Shown one piece after another: positions 8,374 through 17,319 of a stretch of 50,001 bases of DNA. The DNA is taken from the NCBI GenBank assembly GCA_015060405.1, contig SUYN01000018.1:1-50001 (forward strand), in the 5' to 3' direction. Each line of letters starts with the position of its first letter. Positions within the stretch are counted from its first letter, which is position 1. A model generated the notes under the pieces. The model was not told where the DNA came from, did no database searches, and was given only the letters and a program-made list of their open reading frames with translations. A program made the translations under genes and the position numbers. This stretch comes from Bacteroidales bacterium (GTDB lineage Bacteria > Bacteroidota > Bacteroidia > Bacteroidales > UBA932).

Positions 8374-10110
8374 TCAGTCGATGGTCTTGTCTATCGAGAA
8401 TCTTGTGATCTTTCTCGAGGTGTTCTTCTGGAATTCCGCATCCCTGAGCTTCACGCGCTTGACGGCCTTGTACGGAGCCATCCTTGCATTGAGGAGCCTG
8501 ACCTGATCCTCAAAGTATCCCTGCATGTCGGTAATTCCCTTGTCTGCAAGGAGTTCCGCATCCGGGAAGATCTCCGCAACAATGGTGATCCTGTCCTTCT
8601 GCACCCTGCTTTCTCCGGCATACACGACCACTTCGCTGACTCCCTCTACCTTCTGGAGGTCAGCCTCTATCTCTTCCGGATAGACGTTCTTTCCGTTTGA
8701 CAGGATGATGAGGTTCTTCTTTCTTCCGGTGATATATATCCATCCTTCCTCATCCAGTTTTCCGTAATCTCCCGTGTGGAAGAATCCGTCCTTGTCAAAG
8801 ACTTCCGCTGTCGCCTCAGGGTTGTTGTAGTAGCCGAGCATCACATTAGGACCCTTCACACAGATCTCTCCTTCTCCGTTCTCATCCGGATTGTCGATCT
8901 TCACGCGGCATGCAAGGATAGGTGTTCCCACACTGCCGGGCTTGCGGTACCGGTTTCTATTGGCTGAAATAAGAGGTGCACATTCAGTGATTCCATATCC
9001 GTTCAGGATGGTGATTCCAAGGGAGTCGAAGGTATTGATGATCTCCTCATCAAGCTTGGCACCTCCGCAGATTACAAGCTCAAGCTTGCCCCCGAAGGCC
9101 TGGAGAACGCTGCCGAAGAGTTTCCTTCTAAGGTCGATTCCCACCTTCCTGAGGCAGTTGCTCACCTTCATCATTACCTTCAGGAGGCCCTCCTTGCCGC
9201 CTTTGCGCGCTGTCGCCCATATCTTTCTGTTCATTACCTCGAGAAAGGCCGGAACCAGGATGAGGTGGGTCGGCTGCTGCTCCCGGATCTCATCGCTCAC
9301 ATGCTTGAGACCGCTTGAAATGTAGACCTCGCAGCCCTGGGCAAGGTGTCCCACATAATTGACAGTGGAGCCGAAGGTATGATGGGGAGGAAGCACATGA
9401 AGAGTCTTTCTGGTGATGTCGAAATTGTACATTCCCAAGGTCATGTCCAGACATATGTTAGCCTGTGAGAGCATCACGCCCTTGCCCTTTCCCGTCGTAC
9501 CCGAGGTGAACACGATGGATGCGAGCTTGTTTACATCTATCTTGTAGTCGTAATAGGAATTGTCGCCGTTCCTGAAGAGTTCCGCACCCTTTTCCTGAAA
9601 AAGGGAGACAGAAGTGCATGTACGTCCGCCGAGGAGAGACCCGTCGAGCGAGCTGTCCGGAGCTATGGACACAAGCATCTCCACCGTCTTGAGCCCTCCG
9701 GACCTGAAGATATCCTTGATCTTGTCCTCAGCGCTTTTTCCATATATCACAGCCTTGCATCCCGTGGTCGTGATGATGCCGTCGATGTCCTCTGACGGAA
9801 GTTCCTTGTCCACCGGCACCGTGACGGAGCCTATGGCCATGACAGCAAAGAAAGAGCAGCACCAGCCGTAGGAGTTCTCACCCACGATGGCTATCTTTTC
9901 TTCCCTCAATCCGGCTGATATCAGCGCCGTACCGAGGTGCCTCACATCATCGCGCCACTGAGGGAAGGACACCTTCTTTACTTCCTTGTCAGTATATTTC
10001 TCCTTGTAGGAAATCGCCGTGCTGTCGGGAAAATTCTGAGCTGCCTCCTCCACAAGCGCACGCATGTCGTCAATGAAGGTGGTCTTATAAATTGGGTAAT
10101 TCTTATTCAT
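8374..10110 (-). CDS. Long-chain acyl-CoA synthetase (AMP-binding enzyme)
   Basis: A 578-residue cytoplasmic adenylate-forming enzyme that activates fatty acids to acyl-CoA through an acyl-AMP intermediate. The core motifs are all visible: the P-loop-like SIVFTSGTTGKGKGVML (about 210-226), the HHTFG region, GYGITECAP (A5-type motif), HTGDYGKLDEEGWIYITGR and the C-terminal hinge with KNLIILSNGKNVYPEEIE. The catalytic Lys expected near the C-terminus is in SRKITR or just before it. The length is normal for the bacterial long-chain family, and the fatty-acid chain length cannot be told. It is the first gene of a leftward pair with the ThuA-GH9 gene 10 nt downstream, an odd pairing that may reflect chance co-transcription. 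A -7-like TACCTTTG lies 28 nt before the start. Confidence 0.9.
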   Translation of the reverse strand: MNKNYPIYKTTFIDDMRALVEEAAQNFPDSTAISYKEKYTDKEVKKVSFPQWRDDVRHLGTALISAGLREEKIAIVGENSYGWCCSFFAVMAIGSVTVPVDKELPSEDIDGIITTTGCKAVIYGKSAEDKIKDIFRSGGLKTVEMLVSIAPDSSLDGSLLGGRTCTSVSLFQEKGAELFRNGDNSYYDYKIDVNKLASIVFTSGTTGKGKGVMLSQANICLDMTLGMYNFDITRKTLHVLPPHHTFGSTVNYVGHLAQGCEVYISSGLKHVSDEIREQQPTHLILVPAFLEVMNRKIWATARKGGKEGLLKVMMKVSNCLRKVGIDLRRKLFGSVLQAFGGKLELVICGGAKLDEEIINTFDSLGITILNGYGITECAPLISANRNRYRKPGSVGTPILACRVKIDNPDENGEGEICVKGPNVMLGYYNNPEATAEVFDKDGFFHTGDYGKLDEEGWIYITGRKKNLIILSNGKNVYPEEIEADLQKVEGVSEVVVYAGESRVQKDRITIVAEIFPDAELLADKGITDMQGYFEDQVRLLNARMAPYKAVKRVKLRDAEFQKNTSRKITRFSIDKTID

Positions 10111-10138
10111 CGATTCAGGTTTTAGTAATTTTAGCTAT

Positions 10139-10146
10139 CAAAGGTA
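10139..10146 (-). promoter_or_regulatory. Candidate -7 element (TACCTTTG) for the acyl-CoA synthetase gene
   Basis: On the minus strand TACCTTTG matches TAnnTTTG and ends 28 nt before the ATG at 10110. No exact TTTG was seen 19-21 nt upstream. Confidence 0.45.
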
Positions 10147-10240
10147 ATGTTTTTTTGAGAAAAGGTCCCGTCAATTATTGCAAGTTTCTCCACCATAACA
10201 ATAATCTGGGCATATAGACGTCATTTCCAAATAATAATCA

Positions 10241-10248
10241 TATATTTG
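10241..10248 (+). promoter_or_regulatory. Candidate -7 element (TATATTTG) for the epimerase-GH operon
   Basis: TATATTTG matches the Bacteroidota -7 consensus and ends 32 nt before the ATG at 10281. The divergent counterpart is at 10139-10146. No exact -33 TTTG is at the expected spacing. Confidence 0.5.
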
Positions 10249-10280
10249 TAAGAACCACATCATAATGACAACACCAGACT

Positions 10281-13200
10281 ATGAAACTGATCTTCAGGCT
10301 TCTGCCAGCCATCTTTCTATGCATGGCAGCCTGTCCTGCATCCGCGCAAAACGAGGCAGACAAGGCAAGACTCCTCGATGAAATCGAAAAGGACCTTACT
10401 GAAAACATCCTTCCGTTCTGGATGGACAGAACCACAGACCCTCGCGGAGGATTCTACGGACTCATAAGCAGCTCCGGAGTTCCGGCTGAAGAGGCTCCTA
10501 AGGGCGGCGTACTTAATGCCCGCATCCTGTGGACCTTCTCCAATGCCTACGGAATCTATGGGCTTAAAGAATACCGCGAGGCAGCCGACCGTGCCCGGAA
10601 TGAGCTCACGGACAAGTTCATCGACTCCGAATATGGAGGCCTGTACTGGCAGATAACCTCAGACGGAAGCATCTTCGACGGCACAAAGCAGACTTACTGC
10701 CAGGCCTACGGAATCTACGGCCTGTCAGAACATTTCCACGCTACGGGCGACACCGGGAGCCTTGACGCTGCCATAGACCTGTTCCGTACCTTGGAGGACA
10801 AGGCACATGACAAGGAGAAAGGAGGCTACATCGAGGTCTTCTCCCGCGACTGGAAAAACGCGGGACGCAAGGGAGTTGACGGAAAAGAAGGAGCAGTCAA
10901 GACCATGAACACCCACATCCACATCCTTGAAGCCTACACCTCTCTTTATAAGGTGTGGCCGGATGAGGAAGTGAAGGAGTGCATAGTCGAGCTCATCGGC
11001 ATCCTTCAGAACAGGCTGTACGACCCGCAGAGCGGACATCTGATCCTGTTCTGCGACAAAGACTGGAATCCTCTGGAGGAAGTCCATTCATACGGTCACG
11101 ACATCGAGACCTCGTGGCTCCTGTGCGAAGCGGCGGAGGCCATAGCCGACAGCGGGCTGCGCGAAGCCACGAGGCAGCAGGCCGTGAAGATGACCGACAC
11201 CGCCCTCGCAGAAGGATGGAACGAAGCCGGATACATGATATACGAGAAGAGCGGCAAGGGCTACAGGAATCACCTGTCATGGTGGCCGCAGTGCGAAACC
11301 GTGATAGGATGCCTCAACGCATGGGAACTTACGGGAGACAGGAAGTACTTCGATGCCGCACAGAAGACCTGGGACTACATAAAGGAAAATTTCATTGACA
11401 AGGAAAACGGAGGCTGGCACAAAAGGCTGAGCGCGGAAGGTGTACCGTCCGCTCGCGAGCCTAAGGTAAGCGACTGGAACTGTCCATACCACAACAGCCG
11501 TATGGGATTCGAGGCCCTGGAACGCCTCGCACCCGCAAGAGTTCACACGGAAGTGATGGCCTGGAGCAACATCACCGGAGTGAGGATGAACGGAGAGCTC
11601 GTGGATTTCGAATCAACCCTGAGGGTAGGCAATCCTGACACCTATGTGGAGAAGACAGGAAGAGAGAGACAGAACAATGTACGCTATCACCGTGAGGGTG
11701 CCTCGCAGATTGTGGACATACCTCTTCATGGAGCGCACTTCACCCAGAAGGTGACGGACATCGACACAGAGACGGTACATCTGGAATGGACGGCCGAAGC
11801 GGACGAGACACTGGATGAAGGGGCATACTTCTGCATGACATTCAGCGGAGAGAACTACACGGATGCATCCTTCAGGATCAGGCCGCGCGAGATAAGCGCC
11901 ACTTCTTCGACCAGAAAGGTGTCGCTGAAATTTGACAGGAAGGTCAAGGCCTTCATCAGGAATGAAAGAGAGGGCACGACCATATATGTGACCCTGCTGC
12001 CTTCACTTCGCAAGGGCGAAAAGAAGGAACTCACTGCAGTCATGAAGACCGGATGCACCCGAAGCGAAGAAAAGGCCGAGATTGCCGTCAACCTCGGACA
12101 ACCGGGACATAGATTCATAGGATTCGGAGGAAACTTCCGTCTTCAGAATCCGAAGAACGACCCGGCCGTCATAGACTATTGCCTTGACAATATGAGGGTT
12201 GCGATGGGAAGAGTAGAGCTTCCTTGGAGACACTGGCATCCGGAGGAGGACATGGATCCGACCGCGTCAGAACTTCACCCTCATGTAAGACAGAGCCTTG
12301 AGATGGCCGGCCGTCTTGAGGCGATGGGCATGCCTGTAGCCCTCGCCTGCTGGTTCCCTCCGCAATGGGCGCTCGAACCAGGTTCTGTGAGAAAGAGCGG
12401 AGGGGTCGCCGCCCTCAGACTGGACGATAATAAGAAAGAAGCCATCTACAGGTCTCTCTGCTCATACATAAAGTTCGCGAAGGAAAGATATGGAGTCGAG
12501 TTCGACTATTTCTCATTCAACGAATCTGACATAGGAATCGACGTGCTGCACACGGCCGAAGAACACAGGGACTTCATCAAGGAGTTCGGCGCAGTGATGG
12601 CGCAGGAGGGACTCCCGTGCAAGATGTTCCTCGGAGACAACTCTGACGCGACAACCATAGACTTCATAAAGCCATCCCTGGCAGATCCGGAAACGCATAA
12701 ATATATCGGAGCCGTCTCGTTCCATTCATGGAGAGGCTGTGACGACAAGACCCTCATGGAATGGGCTCAGGCGGCGGAAAGCATCAACGTGCCGCTGATT
12801 GTAGGAGAGGGCAGCACGGATGCGGCAGCGCACAGATATCCTCAGATATTCAACGAATCCACCTTCGCCCTGTATGAGATCAACCTGTACACAAGGATAT
12901 GTGCCATATGCCAGCCGATGACCATACTTCAGTGGCAGCTCACATCCGACTATTCGCCTCTCTGGGGAGACGGAATATATCGTTCAGAGGGGCCTCTGAG
13001 ACCTACCCAGAGATTCTGGAACCTCAGGCAGCTGTCTCTTACCCCTGAAAACTCATATGCAGTCCCGTCCTCATGCAGCAAGGGCAACATGAACATTGCA
13101 GCATTCGCGAATATAGCCAGAGGCGAAACAGCCATACATATAGTCAACAACGGAGCCGCCTGCAAGGCAGAAATAACCGGATTGTCCGAAAAGGCTTCGC

Positions 13201-13322
13201 GGGCCGTAGTCCATGTCACCAACTCGGGCACGAACTCCCTGGCCCAGGCCCTCGAACCATCCGGAGGCACCCTCTCCCTCACCCTTCCTGCAGAAAGTTT
13301 CATAACGATATTGATACAGTAA
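10281..13322 (+). CDS. Secreted cellobiose-2-epimerase-like domain fused to a GH30-like hydrolase
   Basis: A 1013-residue protein with a cleavable signal peptide (cut near ASAQ, residue 23). Residues 25-415 form an AGE/cellobiose 2-epimerase (alpha/alpha)6 barrel: GGFYGLI, GGLYWQI, the His-bearing KTMNTHIHILEAY, SYGHDIETSWLL and the C-terminal HNSRMGFEALE. Residues 420-600 look beta-rich and linker-like. From about 605 (HRFIGFGGNFR) a GH30-like clan-A barrel follows, with acid/base E748 in FNESD, nucleophile E843 in VGEGS, and a terminal beta domain. Cellobiose 2-epimerases convert the reducing-end glucose of beta-1,4-disaccharides to mannose and are usually free cytoplasmic enzymes, so a secreted fusion to a hydrolase is unusual. 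The stop is 1 nt before the GH9 gene. Both could act on beta-1,4-glucan or glucomannan fragments (inference). Confidence 0.82.
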   Translation: MKLIFRLLPAIFLCMAACPASAQNEADKARLLDEIEKDLTENILPFWMDRTTDPRGGFYGLISSSGVPAEEAPKGGVLNARILWTFSNAYGIYGLKEYREAADRARNELTDKFIDSEYGGLYWQITSDGSIFDGTKQTYCQAYGIYGLSEHFHATGDTGSLDAAIDLFRTLEDKAHDKEKGGYIEVFSRDWKNAGRKGVDGKEGAVKTMNTHIHILEAYTSLYKVWPDEEVKECIVELIGILQNRLYDPQSGHLILFCDKDWNPLEEVHSYGHDIETSWLLCEAAEAIADSGLREATRQQAVKMTDTALAEGWNEAGYMIYEKSGKGYRNHLSWWPQCETVIGCLNAWELTGDRKYFDAAQKTWDYIKENFIDKENGGWHKRLSAEGVPSAREPKVSDWNCPYHNSRMGFEALERLAPARVHTEVMAWSNITGVRMNGELVDFESTLRVGNPDTYVEKTGRERQNNVRYHREGASQIVDIPLHGAHFTQKVTDIDTETVHLEWTAEADETLDEGAYFCMTFSGENYTDASFRIRPREISATSSTRKVSLKFDRKVKAFIRNEREGTTIYVTLLPSLRKGEKKELTAVMKTGCTRSEEKAEIAVNLGQPGHRFIGFGGNFRLQNPKNDPAVIDYCLDNMRVAMGRVELPWRHWHPEEDMDPTASELHPHVRQSLEMAGRLEAMGMPVALACWFPPQWALEPGSVRKSGGVAALRLDDNKKEAIYRSLCSYIKFAKERYGVEFDYFSFNESDIGIDVLHTAEEHRDFIKEFGAVMAQEGLPCKMFLGDNSDATTIDFIKPSLADPETHKYIGAVSFHSWRGCDDKTLMEWAQAAESINVPLIVGEGSTDAAAHRYPQIFNESTFALYEINLYTRICAICQPMTILQWQLTSDYSPLWGDGIYRSEGPLRPTQRFWNLRQLSLTPENSYAVPSSCSKGNMNIAAFANIARGETAIHIVNNGAACKAEITGLSEKASRAVVHVTNSGTNSLAQALEPSGGTLSLTLPAESFITILIQ

Positions 13323-13323
13323 T

Positions 13324-15846
13324 ATGAAAAACCTCATCAGACTTGCAGCTGCGGTCATCCTTTGCGCAGCGTCACTTCATTCTGTGCACGCACAGGACTT
13401 TGAACTCACAGAAACCGGCTACTTCCGCAATCATGGAGTAGACGCCATGTCATTCAATGACTACTATCCTGAGGGGCATCAGGGCGGAGTCTCAGTGATA
13501 ATGCACGGAAAAAGAGTCGTGACCAATGGTGACATCAGGTTCGAGCCCACACCAGGCCAGTGGCAGCCTGTACCCAAGCAGATCAGCCGCGAAGTCAAGG
13601 ACGGAAAGATAATAACCCGTCTCGCCTATCCTGATTCATCCAGACATGCGACAGGATTCAACCCCATGTTCTATCCCGATGTGCAGATGACCTATTCCGT
13701 AACTCTGGAGGCAGAGGGAAAGTCGCTTGTGGTGACTGTGGACCTGGACCAGCCTGTTCCTGAAGAATTCCTGGGCAAGGCAGGCTTCAACCTCGAGTTC
13801 TTTCCTGGGGAGCTTTTCGGAAAACCTTGGCTGATGGATGATGCCGGAGGCATATTTCCTCAGCAGGCAAACGCGCCGCTGGAGTACTCCGACACCTATC
13901 TGAGGCATCAGGGCGACTTCCATGACCCGAAACGTCCTCTCGCCGACATAGAGCGTCTGAACGGCGAAGGCTACAGCCCGCTTACGGCAGATGGCATAGT
14001 GGCGGCGCCATATGCAGAAGGCAGATGCTTTGTCTCATGCCCTGACGATCCGTATGCAAGACTGAAGATAACATCGGACACAGCGCCCCTCAAGCTTTAT
14101 GACGGAAGAATGAACCACAACAACGGATGGTTCGTCCTCAGAAGCGAAATCCCTGCCGGGGCTACAAAGGGGGCAATCAGATGGGTCATCGAGCCTAACG
14201 TGGTGGAGGAATGGATGTATAAGCCTGTCGTGCAGACTTCACAGGTCGGCTACCTGCCTTCACAGCAGAAATTTGCTGTAATCGAGCTTGACCGCAGGGA
14301 CAATCTACTCGCACAGGCAAGGCTGGTAAAGCTCACTGCAGATGGAGAGGAAGTGGTGAAGGAGCTTGTCACATCACCTTGGGAAGGAGATTTCCTACGC
14401 TACCGCTACCTCAAGGCCGACTTCTCGGATGTAGACGAGGCAGGACTCTACAAAATCCGCTACAGGGACAGCGTGTCCCCTACCTTCAGAATAGGCAGCG
14501 ATGTGCTGGACAGAGGAGTCTGGCAGCCGGTCCTGGAATACTTCCTTCCGGTGCAGATGTGCCATATGAGGGTCAGCGAGAAATACCGCATCTGGCACGA
14601 CGCCTGCCATCTTGATGACGCCCAGATGGCCGAGAGCGGCAACCACATCGACGGCTACGACCAGAAGGAAGGCATACCTTGCAGGCTGGAGGTCCATGAA
14701 ACCGGACACTCCCTGAATGTCGGAGGATGGCACGATGCAGGCGACTTTGACCTCAGGGTGGAATCGCAGGCCGGAGAATGTTACATCCTTGCCCTCGCCT
14801 GGGAAGAATTCAGGCCGGAAATAGACGTGACCTCAATCGACCAGCACAACAGGAAGGTGGAGATACATGAGGCCGACGGCCGCAACGACCTGCTTCAACA
14901 GGTGGAGCACGGAGCCCTGAGCGTCGTGAACGGCTACCTCACATTGGGAAGGCTGTATAGGGGCATCATCTGCCCTACCCTCCGCCAGTACGTGCTTCTT
15001 GGAGATGCGGCAGCCATGACCGACAACATCCCGGGAAACCAGGACGACAGATGGGTCTTCACTGAAAACAATCCGGGAAGGGAGATAAATACGGCAGCAA
15101 ATCTCGCAGCGACAGCCAGAGTGCTGAAAGGGTTCAACGACACCCTCGCCGTACATTGTGAGAACATCGCAAAGGAAATATTCGGGGTCACACCTGAGAC
15201 CAGACCCGGAATGAAGCTGCAGGCAGCTGCAGAGCTCTACCTCACCACCGGTTCATCTTCATATCTGGACTACATCACGGACAACTGGAAGATCGTGACA
15301 GGCAATGTGGACAGGAACGGCTGGTTCATGGCACGAGTGGCAAAGATGATGGAAGGTCAGAAGAAATACCGCAAGCTGACATCCGAATGGAAGGATGCGC
15401 TTGAGGCATATAGGGAAAGACTTGAAATGCAGACTGGCGCGACACCGTACGGAGTGCCTTACACTCCTGACATCTGGGGAGCAGGCTGGAGCATACAGAA
15501 CTTCGGATTCAACCACTACTTCCTTGTGTCCGACTATCCGGAAATATTCTCAGCCGACCCTGTGACAAATTCAATGAACTTCGTGCTCGGCTGCCATCCG
15601 GGCTCAAACCAGGCATCATTCGCATCCGGAATCGGAGCTGAGTCGGCAACAGTAGGCTACGGCCTGAACCGCGCTGACTGGTCATATATCCCTGGCGGCG
15701 TAATCTCCGGAACCGCCTTGATCAGGCCGGACTTCCCGGAGCTTCTTGAGTGGCCATACCTCTGGCAGCAGACGGAATATGTGCTCGGAGGCGGTTCCTC
15801 ACACTACATGTTCCTTGTGCTGGCCGTACAGAGCCTCCTGAAATAG
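13324..15846 (+). CDS. Secreted GH9 glycoside hydrolase with N-terminal Ig-like domain
   Basis: An 840-residue secreted enzyme with a signal peptide ending near VHAQ (residue 24). The first 300 residues are beta-rich and unassigned; a CelD-N-type Ig-like segment (VVQTSQVGYLPSQQKFAVIEL) begins near 304, and the GH9 catalytic barrel covers about 400-840. GGWHDAGDFD gives D471 and D474, the catalytic base region of GH9, and E818 in LWQQTEYVLGG is the likely general acid. The family hydrolyses beta-1,4-glucosidic bonds with inversion, so cellulose, mixed-linkage glucan, xyloglucan or cello-oligosaccharide are possible substrates. It follows the epimerase-GH30 gene with a 1-nt gap, and the two are surely one transcript. 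Its stop is 3 nt from that of the convergent CxxCH lipoprotein gene. It has about 300 more N-terminal residues than a minimal Ig-GH9 enzyme. Confidence 0.88.
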   Translation: MKNLIRLAAAVILCAASLHSVHAQDFELTETGYFRNHGVDAMSFNDYYPEGHQGGVSVIMHGKRVVTNGDIRFEPTPGQWQPVPKQISREVKDGKIITRLAYPDSSRHATGFNPMFYPDVQMTYSVTLEAEGKSLVVTVDLDQPVPEEFLGKAGFNLEFFPGELFGKPWLMDDAGGIFPQQANAPLEYSDTYLRHQGDFHDPKRPLADIERLNGEGYSPLTADGIVAAPYAEGRCFVSCPDDPYARLKITSDTAPLKLYDGRMNHNNGWFVLRSEIPAGATKGAIRWVIEPNVVEEWMYKPVVQTSQVGYLPSQQKFAVIELDRRDNLLAQARLVKLTADGEEVVKELVTSPWEGDFLRYRYLKADFSDVDEAGLYKIRYRDSVSPTFRIGSDVLDRGVWQPVLEYFLPVQMCHMRVSEKYRIWHDACHLDDAQMAESGNHIDGYDQKEGIPCRLEVHETGHSLNVGGWHDAGDFDLRVESQAGECYILALAWEEFRPEIDVTSIDQHNRKVEIHEADGRNDLLQQVEHGALSVVNGYLTLGRLYRGIICPTLRQYVLLGDAAAMTDNIPGNQDDRWVFTENNPGREINTAANLAATARVLKGFNDTLAVHCENIAKEIFGVTPETRPGMKLQAAAELYLTTGSSSYLDYITDNWKIVTGNVDRNGWFMARVAKMMEGQKKYRKLTSEWKDALEAYRERLEMQTGATPYGVPYTPDIWGAGWSIQNFGFNHYFLVSDYPEIFSADPVTNSMNFVLGCHPGSNQASFASGIGAESATVGYGLNRADWSYIPGGVISGTALIRPDFPELLEWPYLWQQTEYVLGGGSSHYMFLVLAVQSLLK

Positions 15847-15849
15847 GGA

Positions 15850-17319
15850 CTACTTGACAGTAACCTTGACGCGCTGGTCCGAAAAGGCCTCCCTGTGGAC
15901 TCCCCTGATCTTGAAGTCCACCTTTTCCTTCGTGAAATCCGGCACATTGAAAGTGAACAGGGTTCCGTGATAGAACTCATAAGGGTTCTTCTGCGGGAGA
16001 AGGAAAGGCTTGGATGCGTTGCCGTCTTCATCTATCTGAGCTATATAGATGCAGGAATACAGGCTGTCCCCACGGCGGCTGGCAAAGAGAATCCAGTGTG
16101 AATCAGAGCTCCAGTTGTGGAAACTCTCACAGTAAGATGAATTCGCTTTATCAAGCGGATGCGTGCTGCCGTCCTTCAGGTCCATCAGCCACAGGTCGGC
16201 TTCCTTATGATTGATTGGGAAACATCCGAAATCTGCGTATGAATACAGGAGCCATCTGCCATCATACGAAGGACGAGGGAAGGTAACGCTCTTGCCAAGC
16301 TCCACGGCATTGATGAGGGTGTCGACCTTACTGCCGAACGTCTCGGTCTCCTTATCGAAAGAGATGGAGCACAGGTTATAATGGAGATCCTCTGCACGGG
16401 CCGGAACGTCCACCTTAGGCGCAGAACAGAAATATAAGGTCCTTCCATCACTCGAGAATGCCGGATAGGTCTCGAAATCGTCAGTCCTGAGCAGCGGCGA
16501 AAGGATATACTGGTCTGTCCTGACATTGTGGACAATGACATCAGAGACAGAATCATATACCTCTATGTATCTCTCATTGTTTCCAGTCCAGAAAAGCTGG
16601 TGGATCTTATTGTTGGAATGGGCCACATAGTCTCCCGAAGGGTGCCAATAGGAATATACAGCCTTGGCTATGGTGCTGTCTGTCTTGGTCTCAAGCCATT
16701 TCCTGTTTCCTTCGGTCTGCACCACGGTCGCGCCGTGCTTTCCCCTCACATGGAAGAGGAACTGCTCCGGACTTGTGGCATTGGCCGTGTGGCAGCCCAT
16801 GCACTGTCCCGGAAGCAGAGTTCCTTCCAGGATAGGGTCCTCATCAAAGTTGTGGATATTCCTCTGATATATGCCGATCTTGCTATAGGTCTCATAACCT
16901 GGCGCAAACTTGCGGTAAGTGACGCCATAATCCTCCAACGGATACTCACTTACGAAAATAATAAATGGCTTGAACTGTTCCCACCTTCCATCCTTGTATC
17001 CGGCCACCGTGACAGACAGTGTCCCACCGGCATTCGCCTTTGTGAGTTCATGCCACTCCTTCACATTGAAGCCCGCATAACTGCCCTTGGCTGTGATGCT
17101 GTTGCCGCGACTGTCGCTGACCTTCGCAAACACCTTGGAATACTCCTCAGGAAGATTGAAGTTCAAAGGTGCGATACCCGCAGGTATGGTCACACCGATA
17201 TAGTCCGGAAAGATCTCAGGAAGTTCTTCCCGAAGCATTGTTTCCCGGCTGCAGGAAACCAGAACGAGGCTAATTGCCGTGAGCGTTGCCAGTATATGTC
17301 TCATTGTCTTTTGATTCAT
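15850..17319 (-). CDS. Lipoprotein with one CxxCH haem-c-like motif and PD40-type propeller (copy 1)
   Basis: A 489-residue lipoprotein (lipobox LVLVSC). A second ATG at 17304 also keeps the signal. The N-terminal signature PDYIGVTIPAGIAPLNF recurs in the two paralogues starting at 27934 and 30749. C173-M-G-C176-H177 is a CxxCH site of the kind that binds haem c, followed about 20 residues later by the conserved HVRGKHG, whose His could be a second ligand. From about 215 onward WHPSGDY, FSSDGRTLYF and WSSDSHWILFAS are TolB/PD40 beta-propeller blades. The product should face the periplasm or outer membrane. The start lies inside the 3' end of the DUF6057-like gene (50-nt overlap), so translation is probably coupled. 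Redox, sensing or binding functions are all possible; none is shown. Confidence 0.78.
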   Translation of the reverse strand: MNQKTMRHILATLTAISLVLVSCSRETMLREELPEIFPDYIGVTIPAGIAPLNFNLPEEYSKVFAKVSDSRGNSITAKGSYAGFNVKEWHELTKANAGGTLSVTVAGYKDGRWEQFKPFIIFVSEYPLEDYGVTYRKFAPGYETYSKIGIYQRNIHNFDEDPILEGTLLPGQCMGCHTANATSPEQFLFHVRGKHGATVVQTEGNRKWLETKTDSTIAKAVYSYWHPSGDYVAHSNNKIHQLFWTGNNERYIEVYDSVSDVIVHNVRTDQYILSPLLRTDDFETYPAFSSDGRTLYFCSAPKVDVPARAEDLHYNLCSISFDKETETFGSKVDTLINAVELGKSVTFPRPSYDGRWLLYSYADFGCFPINHKEADLWLMDLKDGSTHPLDKANSSYCESFHNWSSDSHWILFASRRGDSLYSCIYIAQIDEDGNASKPFLLPQKNPYEFYHGTLFTFNVPDFTKEKVDFKIRGVHREAFSDQRVKVTVK

